Positions 11,045-22,429 of a stretch of 64,000 nucleotides of DNA are shown piece after piece. Below the pieces are notes generated by a model that saw nothing but the letters and a program-made list of their open reading frames with translations, was not told the DNA's origin and did no database searches. Origin of the DNA: Microplitis mediator. Its lineage: Eukaryota; Arthropoda; Insecta; Hymenoptera; Braconidae. Within the stretch, counting starts at the first letter, position 1. Every line of letters begins with the position of its first letter. Both the position numbers and the translations under genes were made by a program. The stretch covers positions 18,643,774 through 18,707,773 of the forward strand of contig NC_079978.1 in NCBI RefSeq assembly GCF_029852145.1, written 5' to 3'.

Positions 11045-11427
11045 AATTAATAAAAATATTTATTTTTGATAAATTACATATTTCTTTTTACTAATCTGTC
11101 GTCATGTAGTCACAAAAAAAAAAATTCTATTTTTTATAGCCGACAATGAATGAGATCATACCCAATAATTACAAATAAATTTTTTTTTGGTAAATATGCA
11201 AGTGGTTGCATTTATTTTTGGCTCAAGAAAATTTTTAAAAAATTTCAAAATCTAAATTACTACTAACTACAGTTTTTTTTTTTTTTTCATCCACAGAAAT
11301 TAAATGATTGATTATAAAAAAATAAATTTCTAAACAAAACAACAAAAAATATATTTGTGTACAAAAATCAAAAATTGAGCCCTACCTAACATTTAATTAA
11401 GTTTTCTCTAAATTTTTTTTTAAAAAA

Positions 11428-11590
11428 GTACACAAAAAAAAATTTTCACTACGAAATGACAAAAAAAATTTTTTTAAGATAAGAAAAATTTTTTCTCGTC
11501 CCAATGAAATTTTCATTTAAATTTATAATGCAAAAAATTTCTGAGGCTAGTAAAAATTTTTCGCACCAAGAAATTTTTTTTTCTGTGTAC
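11428..11590. mobile_element. Family P foldback element, short copy
   Basis: Begins GTACACAAAAAAAA and ends TTTTCTGTGTAC. The interior has the GA.AAGAAAAATTTTTTCTC words typical of the family. Confidence 0.6.
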
Positions 11591-11604
11591 GACATAATTT
11601 AATG

Positions 11605-12025
11605 ACTAGGGCCAGGATTTTTGCGTTAATTTAAAAATAATTAATAATTAGTGGCGTGAAATTATTTATATTGCGGGCAAAATATTGGTCTTATGAAAAA
11701 AAGTTTCGAACAAAAGTTGTAGGAAATTCAATTTTCTAAAAAAAATGTCTCTTATGATTTTCTTATACGATCAATATTTTCACTGTAATTTTAAAATTAA
11801 GATTTTCATAATTAAAAAAATTTTGAATCACTCATTATGAATCTTAATTTTTGAATTACGGTGAAAATATTGATTGTATAAGAAAATCATAAGAGACATT
11901 TTTTTTAGAAAATTGAATTTCCTACAACTTTTGTTCGAAAACTTTTTTCATAAGACCAATATTTTCCACGTAATATAAATATAAATATAAAAAATAAGGC
12001 AAAAATCTTGTCCCTATTAATGACA
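11605..12025. mobile_element. Foldback element D5 (about 420 bp)
   Basis: The left end GACTAGGGCCAGGATTTTTGC pairs with the right end GCAAAAATCTTGTCCCTATT. The arms carry AAAGTTGTAGGAAATTCAAT and its complement plus TCTCTTATGATTTTCTTATA. The ends and body match the element that begins at 63240. Confidence 0.7.
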
Positions 12026-12088
12026 AATGATTTAAAATGTAATATAATACAGGACAATTATGTTGTTGAGTAAACAATAATTAATGAG

Positions 12089-15000
12089 TTAAACAGCTTG
12101 ATGACGTTGCGATGCAAGTAACATCATTCTGTGACTCAGCTTAACATTATGATCACGTAGATACCTTATTAAGTCTGCTTGTTTTTCCAATAATTCTAAT
12201 AAATTTGAGCCACGTTCATGATAACCGACTTCTGTATTACCAGCAAATGAATCCTGGGTAAATGATGACAGCCATTCTTCTCTCGTGACATCGGGTGGTG
12301 GTTGGATGCGATTAAAACGACGTACACGTTCTGCAAATAAACATAAATAATATTAAGAAATTTTTTTTTTAATTAATAAAAAATTTATGAGTCTGAATGT
12401 AGCAGACGTCAGACAAATTTTTAATTATTAATAAATAGAATAAATAATTAATAAAAGTAAAATTTAAAAAAATGCACATTTAGAAAATTGAGAAATTAAT
12501 AAGTACATTTTTTTTTAATATTTTTTTTTCAATTATTAACAATTTAAAATTTGTCTGATGTCTGCTACATTCAAACTCACAAAATTTATATGAATTACTG
12601 TCAAAAAAATCGACTCTTTTTCAAAAATTATATGGAAAATATTGTTCGAGATGACAAAAAAAAACCGGTAAAGTTTGAGCTTAGTATCGATATTAACAAG
12701 CGACTCATCGCAATTTTTGAGCTCCCATTTAAAGAATATGAGAAAATTTTTTTTAGTTTGGAATTTTTTTAATCAATAGTGAATAAGTATATCGGAAAAA
12801 CTAATAGATAATTTTGTTGGAAATTGAACGCACTACAAAAAAGGTCTCTTATTATTTTTTGATAAATTTAATTTTTTAAAATTTATTCGAAGTCACAGTT
12901 GAATTCATAGTAAATTTTAGTATTTTTTTACTTTTTCGGCGAAACTATCGAATTTATCTAAAAATTTTATAAGACTTTTTTTGTAGATCGTTTCATTTCC
13001 TACAAATTATATTTCATCAAGTTTTGAAAATTTTTGAAAGTTCTTTACTTATTTTCATTTGAAAGTAATCAATCAGAAGCGAGCAAAATTTAAATTGATA
13101 TTTAAATGGAAATAAGCAAAAATTTTTCAGGAATTTTGAAAACTGTATAAAATAAGTTGTGGGAAATGAAATGACCTACAAAAAAAGTTTCTTATTATTT
13201 TTTGATAAATTTATCTGTTCAAAAATTATTGGAGCTTGAAGTCAAATTTACAGTAAATTTCGAGATCTTCTTACTTTTCCGGCGAAACTATCGGACTTAT
13301 CATAAAATCTCATAGAATCTTTTTCGTAGACAATTTTATGTCCTACAAATTATTTCTGATAAAGTTTTTTAAAATTCCGCATTTTTTTCTAGTTATTTTA
13401 ATTTTAATGTCAAGCTCTTAAAAAAAGTAGTGTTCTAATCGATTTCAAAAGCTGACATTAAAATTAAAATAACTAGAAAACAATGCGGAATTTTGAAAAA
13501 CTTTATCAGAGATAATTTGTAGGGAGTAAAATTGTCTACAAAAAAGGTCCTATGACATTTTATGATAAGTCCGAAAGTTTCGCTGGAAGAGTAAAAAGAT
13601 TTCGAAATTTACTGGAAATTTGACTTCAAGCTCTAATAACTTTTGAACACAAATTTATCAAAAAATAATAAGAGACTTTTTTTGTAGAGCGTTTAATTCC
13701 CTACAAAAATATACCCTGAGCTTATCTGTACAATGAGTCATTGCCGAGGTATAAAATTCCAAAATTAAATTTTGTTCCCTGTTATTTAAATGGGAAATCA
13801 AAAATCACAGAGGCTCAATATTAATTTAAGAGCTCAAACTTTATCATAATTTTTTTTCCATTATCTCGAACGATATTTTTACAGTACCTAAAAAATTCGA
13901 TTTTTTTTTTTTCGATACTGTGAAAATATTATTCCTGATAACCAAAAAAAATAATTGTGCAAGTTTGAGCCCTTAATATTGATATTAAGAGGTGTATCGT
14001 TACGACTATAAGTTTTTTGACAGGAATTTCATTTTTTACCCAAAACTCGTAAATGATCTATCTGAAAAATTTGAGCAATAGATATTCTTAAAGGAAATTG
14101 TATTCCCTACAAAAAATCTCTTTTAGTAAATTTGCGTAAAACGAGCCGTTTTCTTGTATCCGTGCCTTGAACATTGATTTGTTTTTTAAATTCTTTGTTT
14201 CTATTTTGGATTTTTGTAACTACTAGAAATATTAAAATTATTTTCAGTCAAGATACATATTCTTGAAGGAAATTTAATGCTCTACAAAAAAGCTTTCTTA
14301 ACATTTTTTGCTAAATTCACTCCTTCGAAAGTTATTCAGGTTATTAAAGTCGTTTTGACTCAACTTCAACCTTGAATAACTTTCGAAGGAGTGAATTTAG
14401 CAAAAAATGTTAAGAGACCTTTTTTGTAGAGCATTAAATTTCCTTCAAGAATATGTATCATGACCAAAAAAAATTTTAATATTTCTAGTAGTTACAAAAA
14501 TCCAAAATAGAAACAAAGAATTTAAAAAACAAATCAATGTTTAAGGCACGGTTACAAGGAAACGGCTCGTTTTACGTCAATTTACTAAGAGACATTTTTT
14601 GTAGGGAATTCAATTTCCTTTAAGAATATCCATTGCTCAAATTTTTCAGATAGATGATTTACGAGTTTTGGGTAAAAAATGAAATTTCTGTAAAAAAACT
14701 AATAGTCGTAACGATACACCTTTCAATATCAATATTAAAGGCTCAAACTTGCACAATCATTTTTTTTGGTCGTCAGGAATATTTTCACAGTATCAAAAAA
14801 AAATAGTCGATTTTTTTGGCCGTCTAATATATATAATAAACATACTTATATAATTTATGTAGACAGGAACAATGATCATCAGCTCCAATGTTGTTAACAT
14901 AAGAATATAATTAACTGGCGTAAACCATTCCGATGATCGACAATAATCCTCATAGTTTATTTTATGTGTGTGGTGCAGTATCGCAGCGAGGAATAAATAT

Positions 15001-17424
15001 ATAGTATTCCATAGTGATGACACAAATAACGGTGTCCTTATATGCTGATAAGTTGATTGATAAAAATCAAGATAACCGCAGATACGTAAGCTATGGTGCC
15101 GTGATTTAATGATATAATCGGTTATCATTATCACGAACCAGTAAGCGCAGTGTAAATATAAAAATATGAAGTATGTGTTGCATTTGTTGTGTTCCTCTGG
15201 CCATACTGATATGAATACGATTCCTATTATTTCAATAATCACCTGTTGAATAATAAAATATTTATGATTAATTATGTAATAAATAATAATGATAAATTTA
15301 TGAGACAATGAAACCAGCAGACAAAAATTTTTTTTTATTTTTGAGTAAACGAATTTTATTTTCAGACAATTATTTATATTATTGTGTCACAAATTTTTAT
15401 TTTAGTGGACAAATGTAAGCTGCTCCTAAAATTTTAAACCTTAAAAAGTTTTTTGATTTTAGAATTTTTTGAAAAAAATTTCACTTTACTGACATGTAAA
15501 TTTTCAAAAAATAAATTATGATCCTGGGTAACAGTTAGAAGATTTCGAATTTTATTTTCAAGTTTAATTTAAAAAAAAAAACTAAAAATATGCACGTGTA
15601 GAAAATTTTAAAAATTATGTGTGCAATTTTTTAAAATATTTTTTTTTTTAATTAATTTGTTAAAAAAAATCAAAAAATTGTTAATTGCTTACCAACTTCA
15701 GATATAACTGACGAGTGGAAATTTTAAAAATTATTAAAATAAAAAAATGCGTATTTAGATCAACGAAAAATCAGAACGCGCATTTTTTTAAATTTCATTT
15801 TTTATTAAAAATTTATAAATTGTCTGTCTGCTTCACTCATACTCGTTTTTCATGATTCTGAAGTTAGCAGACAATCAACAATTTTCGATTTTTTTTTTTC
15901 AACAATTGAATTTAAAAAAAAAAAATACACACGTGGAAAATTAAAAAAACTATCGGTGCAATTTTTTAAAATATTTTTTTTTTTCATAATTTATCGTCTT
16001 TTAAAAAATCTAAAAATTATTAGACGTCGAGTAACTTCAGCTTCATAATTTCAGGATCATATTTTTTCAGGAGCTAGCAGCCGAGTTGTATTTTTTTACG
16101 TAATTTCTTTATAAAAACAAAAAAAAATTTCATTTATATGAATCGTTTATTTGAGAAACCCCATAAGTCATGTTTTTTACGAAATTGGGTTTCGTGCATT
16201 TTTGGGTTCTTTGAATGTCCCTCCATAGAAATCAATCAAAATATCCATCAAACCAGCGTTTAAAAAAAAATTAACGAGTTGACAGCAATTTCATTTAATT
16301 GAGAAACCCCATAAGTCAATGACTCAAATAAACATATGCAGTTTTAGTTTTACAGAAATCATTTTTTTTTTTTATTTAAAATTCGCGCTTTTTTGGGAAA
16401 TTAATTTCAAATGTTGTTTTATTGTTGACTGTTATATGACTAATTAAAATGTTTAAATTAATTATAATTTTTTGTAATTTCTGAGTTTCAGAGTTCAAAT
16501 CCATATTTAATACTTCATTTTATCTGTGTAATAAATGATTTGAGTGTAAACATTTAAAAAAACAATGATTTTATAACTTTGTTTTTCCGTTTGGTTGAGA
16601 AACCCCATAAGTCAATCAACTTTAAATAATTTTTTTTCGTAGTTTCAGTTAAAAATTTAAATTTTTCTTGTTGGAATCTTTTTCAGACGCTAACTTTATT
16701 GTATTCAATTATTTATTTATCATTTTAATGTCAAGTTTTTCCAAAAAATTTTTTTTTGTGTTTCCTGAAAAATTTTGTTTTTTTGACTTATGGGGTTTCT
16801 CAAATAAACGATTCATATATTATTTTTAGTAACATAAATAATTACCCCAAAAACAAGTGGTACAGATGCAAATATAGCAGTGTCTAATTTTTGAAAATTC
16901 TCTTCTTCTTGCGATGACAGCACAGGCTGGAGACATTCTTCATCATCCATATTTAATGAGTCATCAAAAAAAACTGCACCCTTTAATTAATTACTTTTTT
17001 TTTTTTAATTTTATTTTAAACTATCACTCAAATAGAATTTTTTAAAACGTCACTTGACAATTCGTTTCCTCAAATTTTAAATAAAATTCAAAAATTACAA
17101 AAGCTGGTAAATTATTTAAATTTTATATATTTTTTAAATATATATAAAAATTATTCAGAGTATTTTTACTTTTGTAAAAAAGTATTTTTAAAAGACGGGA
17201 AAAATCTTTAGGTTATGTTTATATTACTGTACATCTCTATGTACAATGTATGTGTCATACATTTGTGTCGAAATATATAGATATATGTGTGTATTCAAGT
17301 GTATGTGTAATTCTGTAGCTATATATATTTTTTTTAAAAAACTTGGGATAACGATAAAGAGAAAATTTAAAAATGAATCAGTTCTTACACTGGCTCTTGC
17401 AGACGCGTTTCCAAGGCTGACCAT
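12089..17424 (-). CDS. TMEM192: TMEM192 homologue (lysosomal/late endosomal membrane protein)
   Basis: Four exons on the - strand: 17424-17391, 16973-16846, 15242-14846 and 12330-12089. All junctions have GT donors and AG acceptors in matching phase, giving 266 residues, close to the vertebrate protein length. Exon 2 is acidic (FFDDSLNMDDEECLQP). Exon 3 carries four hydrophobic membrane segments, with FVSSLWNTIYLFLAA matching the family's Ser-Gly/Leu-Trp-Asn-Thr region. Exon 4 starts with RVRRFNRIQPPPD, and its LLELLEKQADLIRYLRDHN coiled-coil tail is the most diagnostic part. TMEM192 is a dimeric membrane protein of lysosomes with no known enzymatic activity. The first exon is the least certain: its donor (GCCA then GTGTAAG) and phase fit, but the acceptor at 16974-16976 has a weak pyrimidine tract. 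If exon 1 is wrong, translation can start at the ATG at 16950 (247 residues). The introns are stuffed with foldback elements. Confidence 0.88.
12386..12582. mobile_element. Hairpin MITE family B in TMEM192 intron 3
   Basis: Ends GAATGTAGCAGACGTCAGAC and GTCTGATGTCTGCTACATTC are near-perfect inverted repeats. The centre resembles family A (TGCACATTTAGAAAATTGA). More copies lie at 61648-61848 and 62757-62915. Confidence 0.75.
12655..13905. mobile_element. Large foldback element D2 in TMEM192 intron 3
   Basis: Opens with GGTAAAGTTTGAGCTTAGTA and closes with TTAAGAGCTCAAACTTTAT. The inner part 13150-13720 is a strong hairpin centred near 13430 (AATGTCAAGCTCTTAAAAA and its partner). It shares phrases with D1 and D4, such as CTTTTCCGGCGAAACTATCG. 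The left half also contains a second, shorter hairpin (12800-13180), so it may be compound. Confidence 0.6.
13910..14815. mobile_element. Large foldback element D3, about 900 bp, well-preserved palindrome
   Basis: The arms pair nearly end to end around a centre near 14345. GATACTGTGAAAATATTAT on the left matches the complement of the ATATTTTCACAGTATC side on the right. GTGTATCGTTACGACTATAA pairs with its mirror near 14705. TGTAGAGCATTAAATTTCC-type phrases link it to D1, D2 and D4. It ends about 30 bp from the splice donor of TMEM192 exon 3. Confidence 0.75.
15517..16065. mobile_element. Cluster of three hairpin MITEs in TMEM192 intron 2
   Basis: Family A copies lie at about 15517-15700 and 15852-16065 (ends GATTCTGAAGTTAGCAGAC and GAGTAACTTCAGCTTCAT). 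Between them is a family C copy (15705-15845) with the centre AATGCGTATTTAGATCAACG and TCAGAACGCGCATTTTTT. They are arranged head to tail. Confidence 0.65.
16140..16814 (-). mobile_element. MITE-1 copy 3, inverted, in TMEM192 intron 2
   Basis: Complete 675-bp copy in reverse orientation relative to copies 1, 2 and 4. ATAT flanks it at 16136-16139 and 16815-16818. It ends about 30 bp from the donor of TMEM192 exon 2. Confidence 0.8.
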
Positions 17425-17700
17425 ATTCGCGATATATTTTATATATATTATATATGAAAACAAATGAAATAACAAATAAATTACACAAAGAAAGAATAGT
17501 TTTTATTTTTAAAGGACTTTGTACTTAACTAGAATAATATATATAAATAATATTTATATGTATGTGCGTATTTAAGTTTTGACATTTAGAAGCCGTTCAA
17601 AACACGCATTGGCATCTGTATACTTTTATTTGCAACATCGCATGTCATTCATTTTATTTTTAAATTTAGTTTTTTTAATAATTATGTATAAATATATTTA
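17425..17700 (-). promoter_or_regulatory. 5' flank and probable leader of TMEM192
   Basis: Non-repetitive AT-rich DNA just upstream of the proposed TMEM192 start codon. It should hold its promoter and 5' UTR. No convincing TATA box or initiator could be picked, so this is assigned by position only. Confidence 0.3.
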
Positions 17701-18036
17701 GGGAAGGGGGAGGGGGTAAAGGAAATTTTCGGGACTCAAATACGGTAAATATTTTTTTTTTTTAATGATATTCGAAGTAAATAGAAAAAATTTTCAGCTG
17801 CCGTTGAAAAAAAATTTCAAATTTCGCGGGTAAATTGCGGACTTCTTACAGGTGAAAAAAAATACTGGGTGTTAAATAAATTTGGGTAAATTAAATTTTC
17901 TTGTAATTTACATAAAGAAAAATTATATTTCACATAATTATTGGATGCAAAGGAAGAAAAAAATTTTGAATAGCTTTTATCATGAAACAAAAAAGTCATT
18001 TTTTGACTGACACTGAAAATTTTTTAAAAAGTTTAA
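17700..18036 (-). repeat. Interspersed repeat family K, inverted partial copy
   Basis: Starts GGGAAGGGGGAGGGGGTAAA and matches 993-1455 in the reverse sense, including AATTTCGCGGGTAAATTGCG. It breaks off exactly where a CAGAGTGGCC-ended element begins. Confidence 0.65.
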
Positions 18037-18963
18037 CAGAGTGGCCACGAACTGGGAAAACCGGGAATTTCGAAAAGTACCCGGGAATTAAATTGTAACA
18101 GTTCAAATTTTAAAAAATTTTAAATTATACACTAGTTATAAAAATTAAGGGATATAAGAAAAATTTCAAATTTTGAAGTGAAATCGACTTGCCAACTGTT
18201 ATCCAATTAACTAAATTAAAAAAAAAAAAAAATAAGGAATGTCCAGATGTTTTTAAAAAAATTTTGTAATAAAGAAAAAAACATTAATAATTAATTTTAT
18301 TGTAATATGAGCGTTCGAGGCGTGAACTTTTGGATTTTCCAAATTTTTTTTTTCAATACAATCGCGGTTTTTTTTAAATATCTCATGAAATATGCAGATT
18401 AAAGAAAAAAGTAATGGGAGCAATTTTGTAGGAAATTAAATTTTTAACAAAAAAGATCATGTTTATTTTTTTTGTAGAACGTGTATTTACGAAGATATTT
18501 TAAATAAACTTTTTTCAGAGTTATGAATTGAACATTGTAAGGATTACAAAAGTTAAAAATAAAGTTTTTTCTTAAATATAGACAACTTCGTGACTCGTAA
18601 CATATCAATCATTAATGCTTCTAATAGTTTCTATATACTTAGAAAAATGTTATTTTCAAAATTTGTAATTCTTAAAACGCTCAATTCATAGCTCTAAAAA
18701 AAGTTTTTCAAAAATATCATCGCAAATACACGTTCTACAAAAAAATGAATCCGACCTTGTTTGTCAAGAATTTAATTTCCTACAAAATTGTACCTATGAC
18801 TTTTTCCTTTAATCTGCATATTTCATAAGATATTTAAAAAAAACCGCGACAGTATCGCAAAATTTTGATCCTCTTTTCACCTCAAATTCCCCAGGTAATT
18901 TTTCACTAAAAAAAATCTTTTTATGGAGAGTCTGAGAAAATTTAATTTTCAACGACCACCCTA
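18037..18963. mobile_element. Diverged hAT-like element with an internal foldback
   Basis: The left end CAGAGTGGCCACGAACTGGG resembles the hAT-like family. The first 120 bp match the family's subterminal region (CCGGGAATTAAATTGTAACA). The right end is ACGACCACCCTA. The middle is unrelated to the other copies: a 470-bp hairpin (18370-18850) with TAAAGAAAAAAGTAATGGGA and GAACGTGTATTTACGAAGA arms. I could not read a target duplication. Confidence 0.55.
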
Positions 18964-19952
18964 ATATATATGATGATAATAAACTACTTCTTTTATTTAC
19001 ACCATCATTTTACATAATTCAAAATTTGAAATTTACCAAATAGTTTTTTTTTCTCTTCCACTTTTAAAAATGATTTTTTACTTAAATAAACTTTTAAATA
19101 TCAATTACTGAAGGCTGACTTACTAAGAAAAAAAAAATTTTAAGATGGGAGCTGGTAAATTACACAATTGCAAATTAGTAATAAATTATTTATCTATTTA
19201 TCTAAAAAAAATAACTACTTAATAAAACTGAAAAGAATTATTTAAATTTGCATGGAAATTTTATCTTATAGTTGAAGATAATCAGCATAAATTAAACCTA
19301 TTCAATCGATTATAAATAATGAAAAGCTATTCATAGAATTTATCACTGCATTTATCGAATGATGGATTTCAATTGAAAATTATCATGGAAAATATTTAAA
19401 TGGAAAACATTTACTTAAAGTTAAAAATAAAATAGTAGCTTAGCATAAAAAAAGGGAGTTTTTTCCAGTGTATACTTGAAGGTCGACTCGCGTTTTTTTT
19501 TAAATTTTTGGGAAAAACAATTTATCAAGAATTTAAACGCTTTGTTCTTCCGATCGCTGACTCACGGGAACTAAAGTTAAAATGGTAATTGTTTACATTC
19601 ACATTCTTATGATTTTTTTTACCATAAATAACCGAAAAATTTACGAACCGTACAATTGTTTTTTTACAAAATTGTTTATTATCGCATTGAATTTATGATA
19701 AAAATATAAAGACCAATAATTGTTTGCTTGCGCGCCATCTTCGTGAAAAAAAAAACAAAATTTGAAAATATTGGATTATGCTTAAAAAATTTTTTAACTA
19801 CTGATGTCAATGTAATCATAAATAAGTATATGACATATAAGTTATTAGTCACATTTGTGATTCTTATCATAAATCTGTCATAATAACAATTTTTTAAAAA
19901 ATTTTTTCATTTTTGGATTCTTTCAAACCAAAAAATCGCGGGATCATAATAG
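18964..19952. other. AT-rich intergenic DNA without recognisable genes
   Basis: Only short low-complexity frames are seen. Nothing here can be assigned. Confidence 0.5.
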
Positions 19953-19954
19953 TA

Positions 19955-20415
19955 GGGGAGAGGGGGGGGGGGCGGAGTGGGCCCCTTAAGGAAAATAATT
20001 ATAATATCATTCATTTTTTTTTACGCGTTTATTTCTTTTTACACCTTTGATACTTATTTTCACTTCATTATGCTGCGTCCATTAAAATTGAAAAATCGAA
20101 AATTAGGGGCAAAGAGGGGCCCTCCAAAAAATTTCGGATTTGATATTTTTTGTTCTTTACACGTGTGATATTTGCAAACAACTATAAAACAATTGTATTT
20201 TAATAATATAAAAGTCATTTTAATATTCTGCTGCGATATAACTTTAAAATTTAATTTTATTATCTTTAACTTTTTTAATAAATTATATTTAATGAACAGT
20301 TTTGGTGGTCTATTTTAGCCCTCATTATATAAGAAATTTCGATGAACTTATTATCCGTCCGAATTTATAAATTAGCTTATAGAAAATTTTTAGGGGCCTA
20401 CTTTGCCCCCTCCCC
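19955..20415. mobile_element. G-rich-ended, TA-flanked element (family J), copy 2
   Basis: The left end GGGGAGAGG with a poly-G run and GTGGGCCCCTTAAGG faces the right end GGGGCCTACTTTGCCCCCTC in inverted orientation. TA flanks both sides (19953-19954 and 20416-20417). It resembles 59243-59990 in end structure but not in body. Confidence 0.55.
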
Positions 20416-20417
20416 TA

Positions 20418-21159
20418 AACAATTACTGTATATTGATATATTTAAATTTTTTAATTTTTGAATTTCCCGCCATGAAAATTGAAAATTTTCAAAAAAAGGC
20501 AAGTTATTGGTTTTGGTCCGATTTTCGAAAATTGAGTTTTCATCAGATCTTGACGTTTTGAGGTCCTGCAACTTTCTGAGCTCGAAAATATCTGGAAGTT
20601 TTGGGGCTGGCCCAAATTTTTTTTTCTTCCAAAAAACTCATTCATTTTCGTTCAATCAACAGATAATTGAACTCAATCAGCCAAAGCTGTAGAAAAATCT
20701 AAAAAATATTTAAATTAACATTTTCTACGACTAAAAATTGGAATTTTTCGAAATATTTTTTTTTTAAATTCTTTCATTTATGATTTGTTTTATTGCGAAC
20801 TTTCATAATATGACGTATAAATTTTGAAATTTAAAACTTAAAATTTTATTTGAATATCGAACGAAATAGAAAACTCTTCGGTCAGAGATATATGTTTACA
20901 AAAAACATTTGTTATTCAAATTCAAAATAAACATAAATTTTTTTTTATTATCTTCTCACTTCTCAGTTCATTTTTTCAAAAATAATTACGGGTTAAAGTA
21001 ATGAAGTGCGTAATTTGTACTCAGAAAAATTATTTTTTGATTAAATTCTTAATAAGAATATGAACATTTTAAATCTATAAAAACTGATTACGAATACACA
21101 GAAAATTTTTTAAAACCTTTAGTTGACTTATCGTATTAAGCTCTCGTACAATTACGATT
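20418..21159. other. AT-rich intergenic DNA upstream of the InaF locus
   Basis: The two opposite-strand frames around 20451-20692 overlap and look like chance frames. No gene or named repeat is seen. Confidence 0.4.
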
Positions 21160-21404
21160 CCTATAAAAAAAAGTGTACGCGTGCGCGTTATTCAAACACG
21201 TGTAGAAGCAATAAGCTTTTATTAAAGTAACTCGACTTGAACTTGCAGTCTTGCGTATGTAACGTAACTGAATACGTCCATACTCATTTTTTTTCTACAA
21301 TAAAAAATATATTTTTTTATATATTTATGCACCTGAACAAAAAATAATCATAAATTACAAATTAATGACAATCAAGTTTTGAATTTTGAGTAAACAATTA
21401 AAAA
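21160..21404 (+). promoter_or_regulatory. Candidate promoter and leader of InaF exon A
   Basis: A TATA-like CTATAAAAAAAAG begins at 21161, about 240 bp upstream of the start codon at 21405. It is followed by an unusually GC-containing stretch (GTACGCGTGCGCG). Spacing would put the transcription start near 21190. Assignment rests on sequence and position only. Confidence 0.3.
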
Positions 21405-22230
21405 ATGGGAACTTTATTAGAAGCAAACGGACCAGCTTCAAATAATCCCGGATCGAAGGACCAAAATATATATGAAAATCGAGCCAGTACTAAAAAGATA
21501 ATAAGAGTCGTAACCGTAATCGCATACTTATTTTCCGTAAGTTTTGTTGCTATTGTACTGAGTGCGTACTATGTCTTTCTTTGGCAACCGCCAAATCCGC
21601 GACTGATACATCGCGCCCATACTATGGATAAAATTCACGCCGAATATTTATCTGATACTTTACCCCATGAGTATCCGATCAATGACAACATTAATAATAA
21701 TTACAAAAATAACAAGAGTAATAAAAAAAGTGTTGGGGAAATATTCAATTCAATGAACAATTTACGAAGTCATTTATTTCGCTTTCATGCTGCTGATAAA
21801 AATGACAATAATAGAAACATTAAAAATAATAATGATGATAAATATGTGAAAGCTATAAATACAACTCAATTGAGGAATCCAATGATTGGAAAAATATACC
21901 ATGACAGTGACAAGGTCACGACTTCTGATTTACAGACGAGTGTTTATGGTATCGTCAATAAACATCTTGATCTTTCAGTTGATGATAAAAAAACTACTGA
22001 TAAATCAGCGCTGTTTACAAAAATCGAAAATAGTACGGAAATAAATGTTTCACTTACACCCGAGCTTTTGACGGAAATTAATAAATATGAAGAAGAGGGA
22101 AATACAAATTTTGAGAATAAAACTCGGGATGATCAAGAGGATCCAGATAATCATGATCTTGTTAGTGAAGCAACTGAAGTTACTACTGATAAATTTAATT
22201 ATCAAGCGACTGAACATTCGAATGTTCAAG
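21405..22230 (+). CDS. inaF-like: InaF-motif protein, alternative first coding exon A
   Basis: ATG at 21405 in AAAAATGGG context opens 275 codons plus one base. The exon ends at 22230 before a strong donor (GTAAGAAA), in phase 1. Residues about 23-62 match the InaF motif: a Tyr, basic residues, then one membrane helix (VVTVIAYLFSVSFVAIVLSA) followed by YYVFLWQP. InaF proteins are small single-pass membrane proteins. In Drosophila the inaF locus is needed for normal TRP channel abundance in photoreceptors. After the helix comes a long Asn/Asp/Lys-rich, poorly conserved tail with several N-x-S/T sequons (NTT, NST, NVS, NKT), likely extracellular or luminal and disordered. Spliced to the shared exon at 29369 it gives 349 residues. 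If the intron were retained, translation would stop six codons later. Confidence 0.85.
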
Positions 22231-22429
22231 GTAAGAAATTAATGTTATAATTTAATAGATAATTGAAAAAAAAAATTTAATCGATGCCAATTAAAAACGA
22301 GTAATTTTTGGTTTCTGTCATGGGAAAAATCTTTCCGGTATGAAAATTTAAAAATTACTGATGTATGTGTGGAAAAATTGCGCAATTGATTGATGGAAAA
22401 ATTTATCAATTTTTAAATGAAAAAATTTA

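Noticed and set aside
14793..15308. Reading the whole 171-residue frame as a single-exon gene
   Set aside because: The conserved TMEM192 part spans only 14846-15242; the ends of the frame are intron sequence beyond good splice sites.
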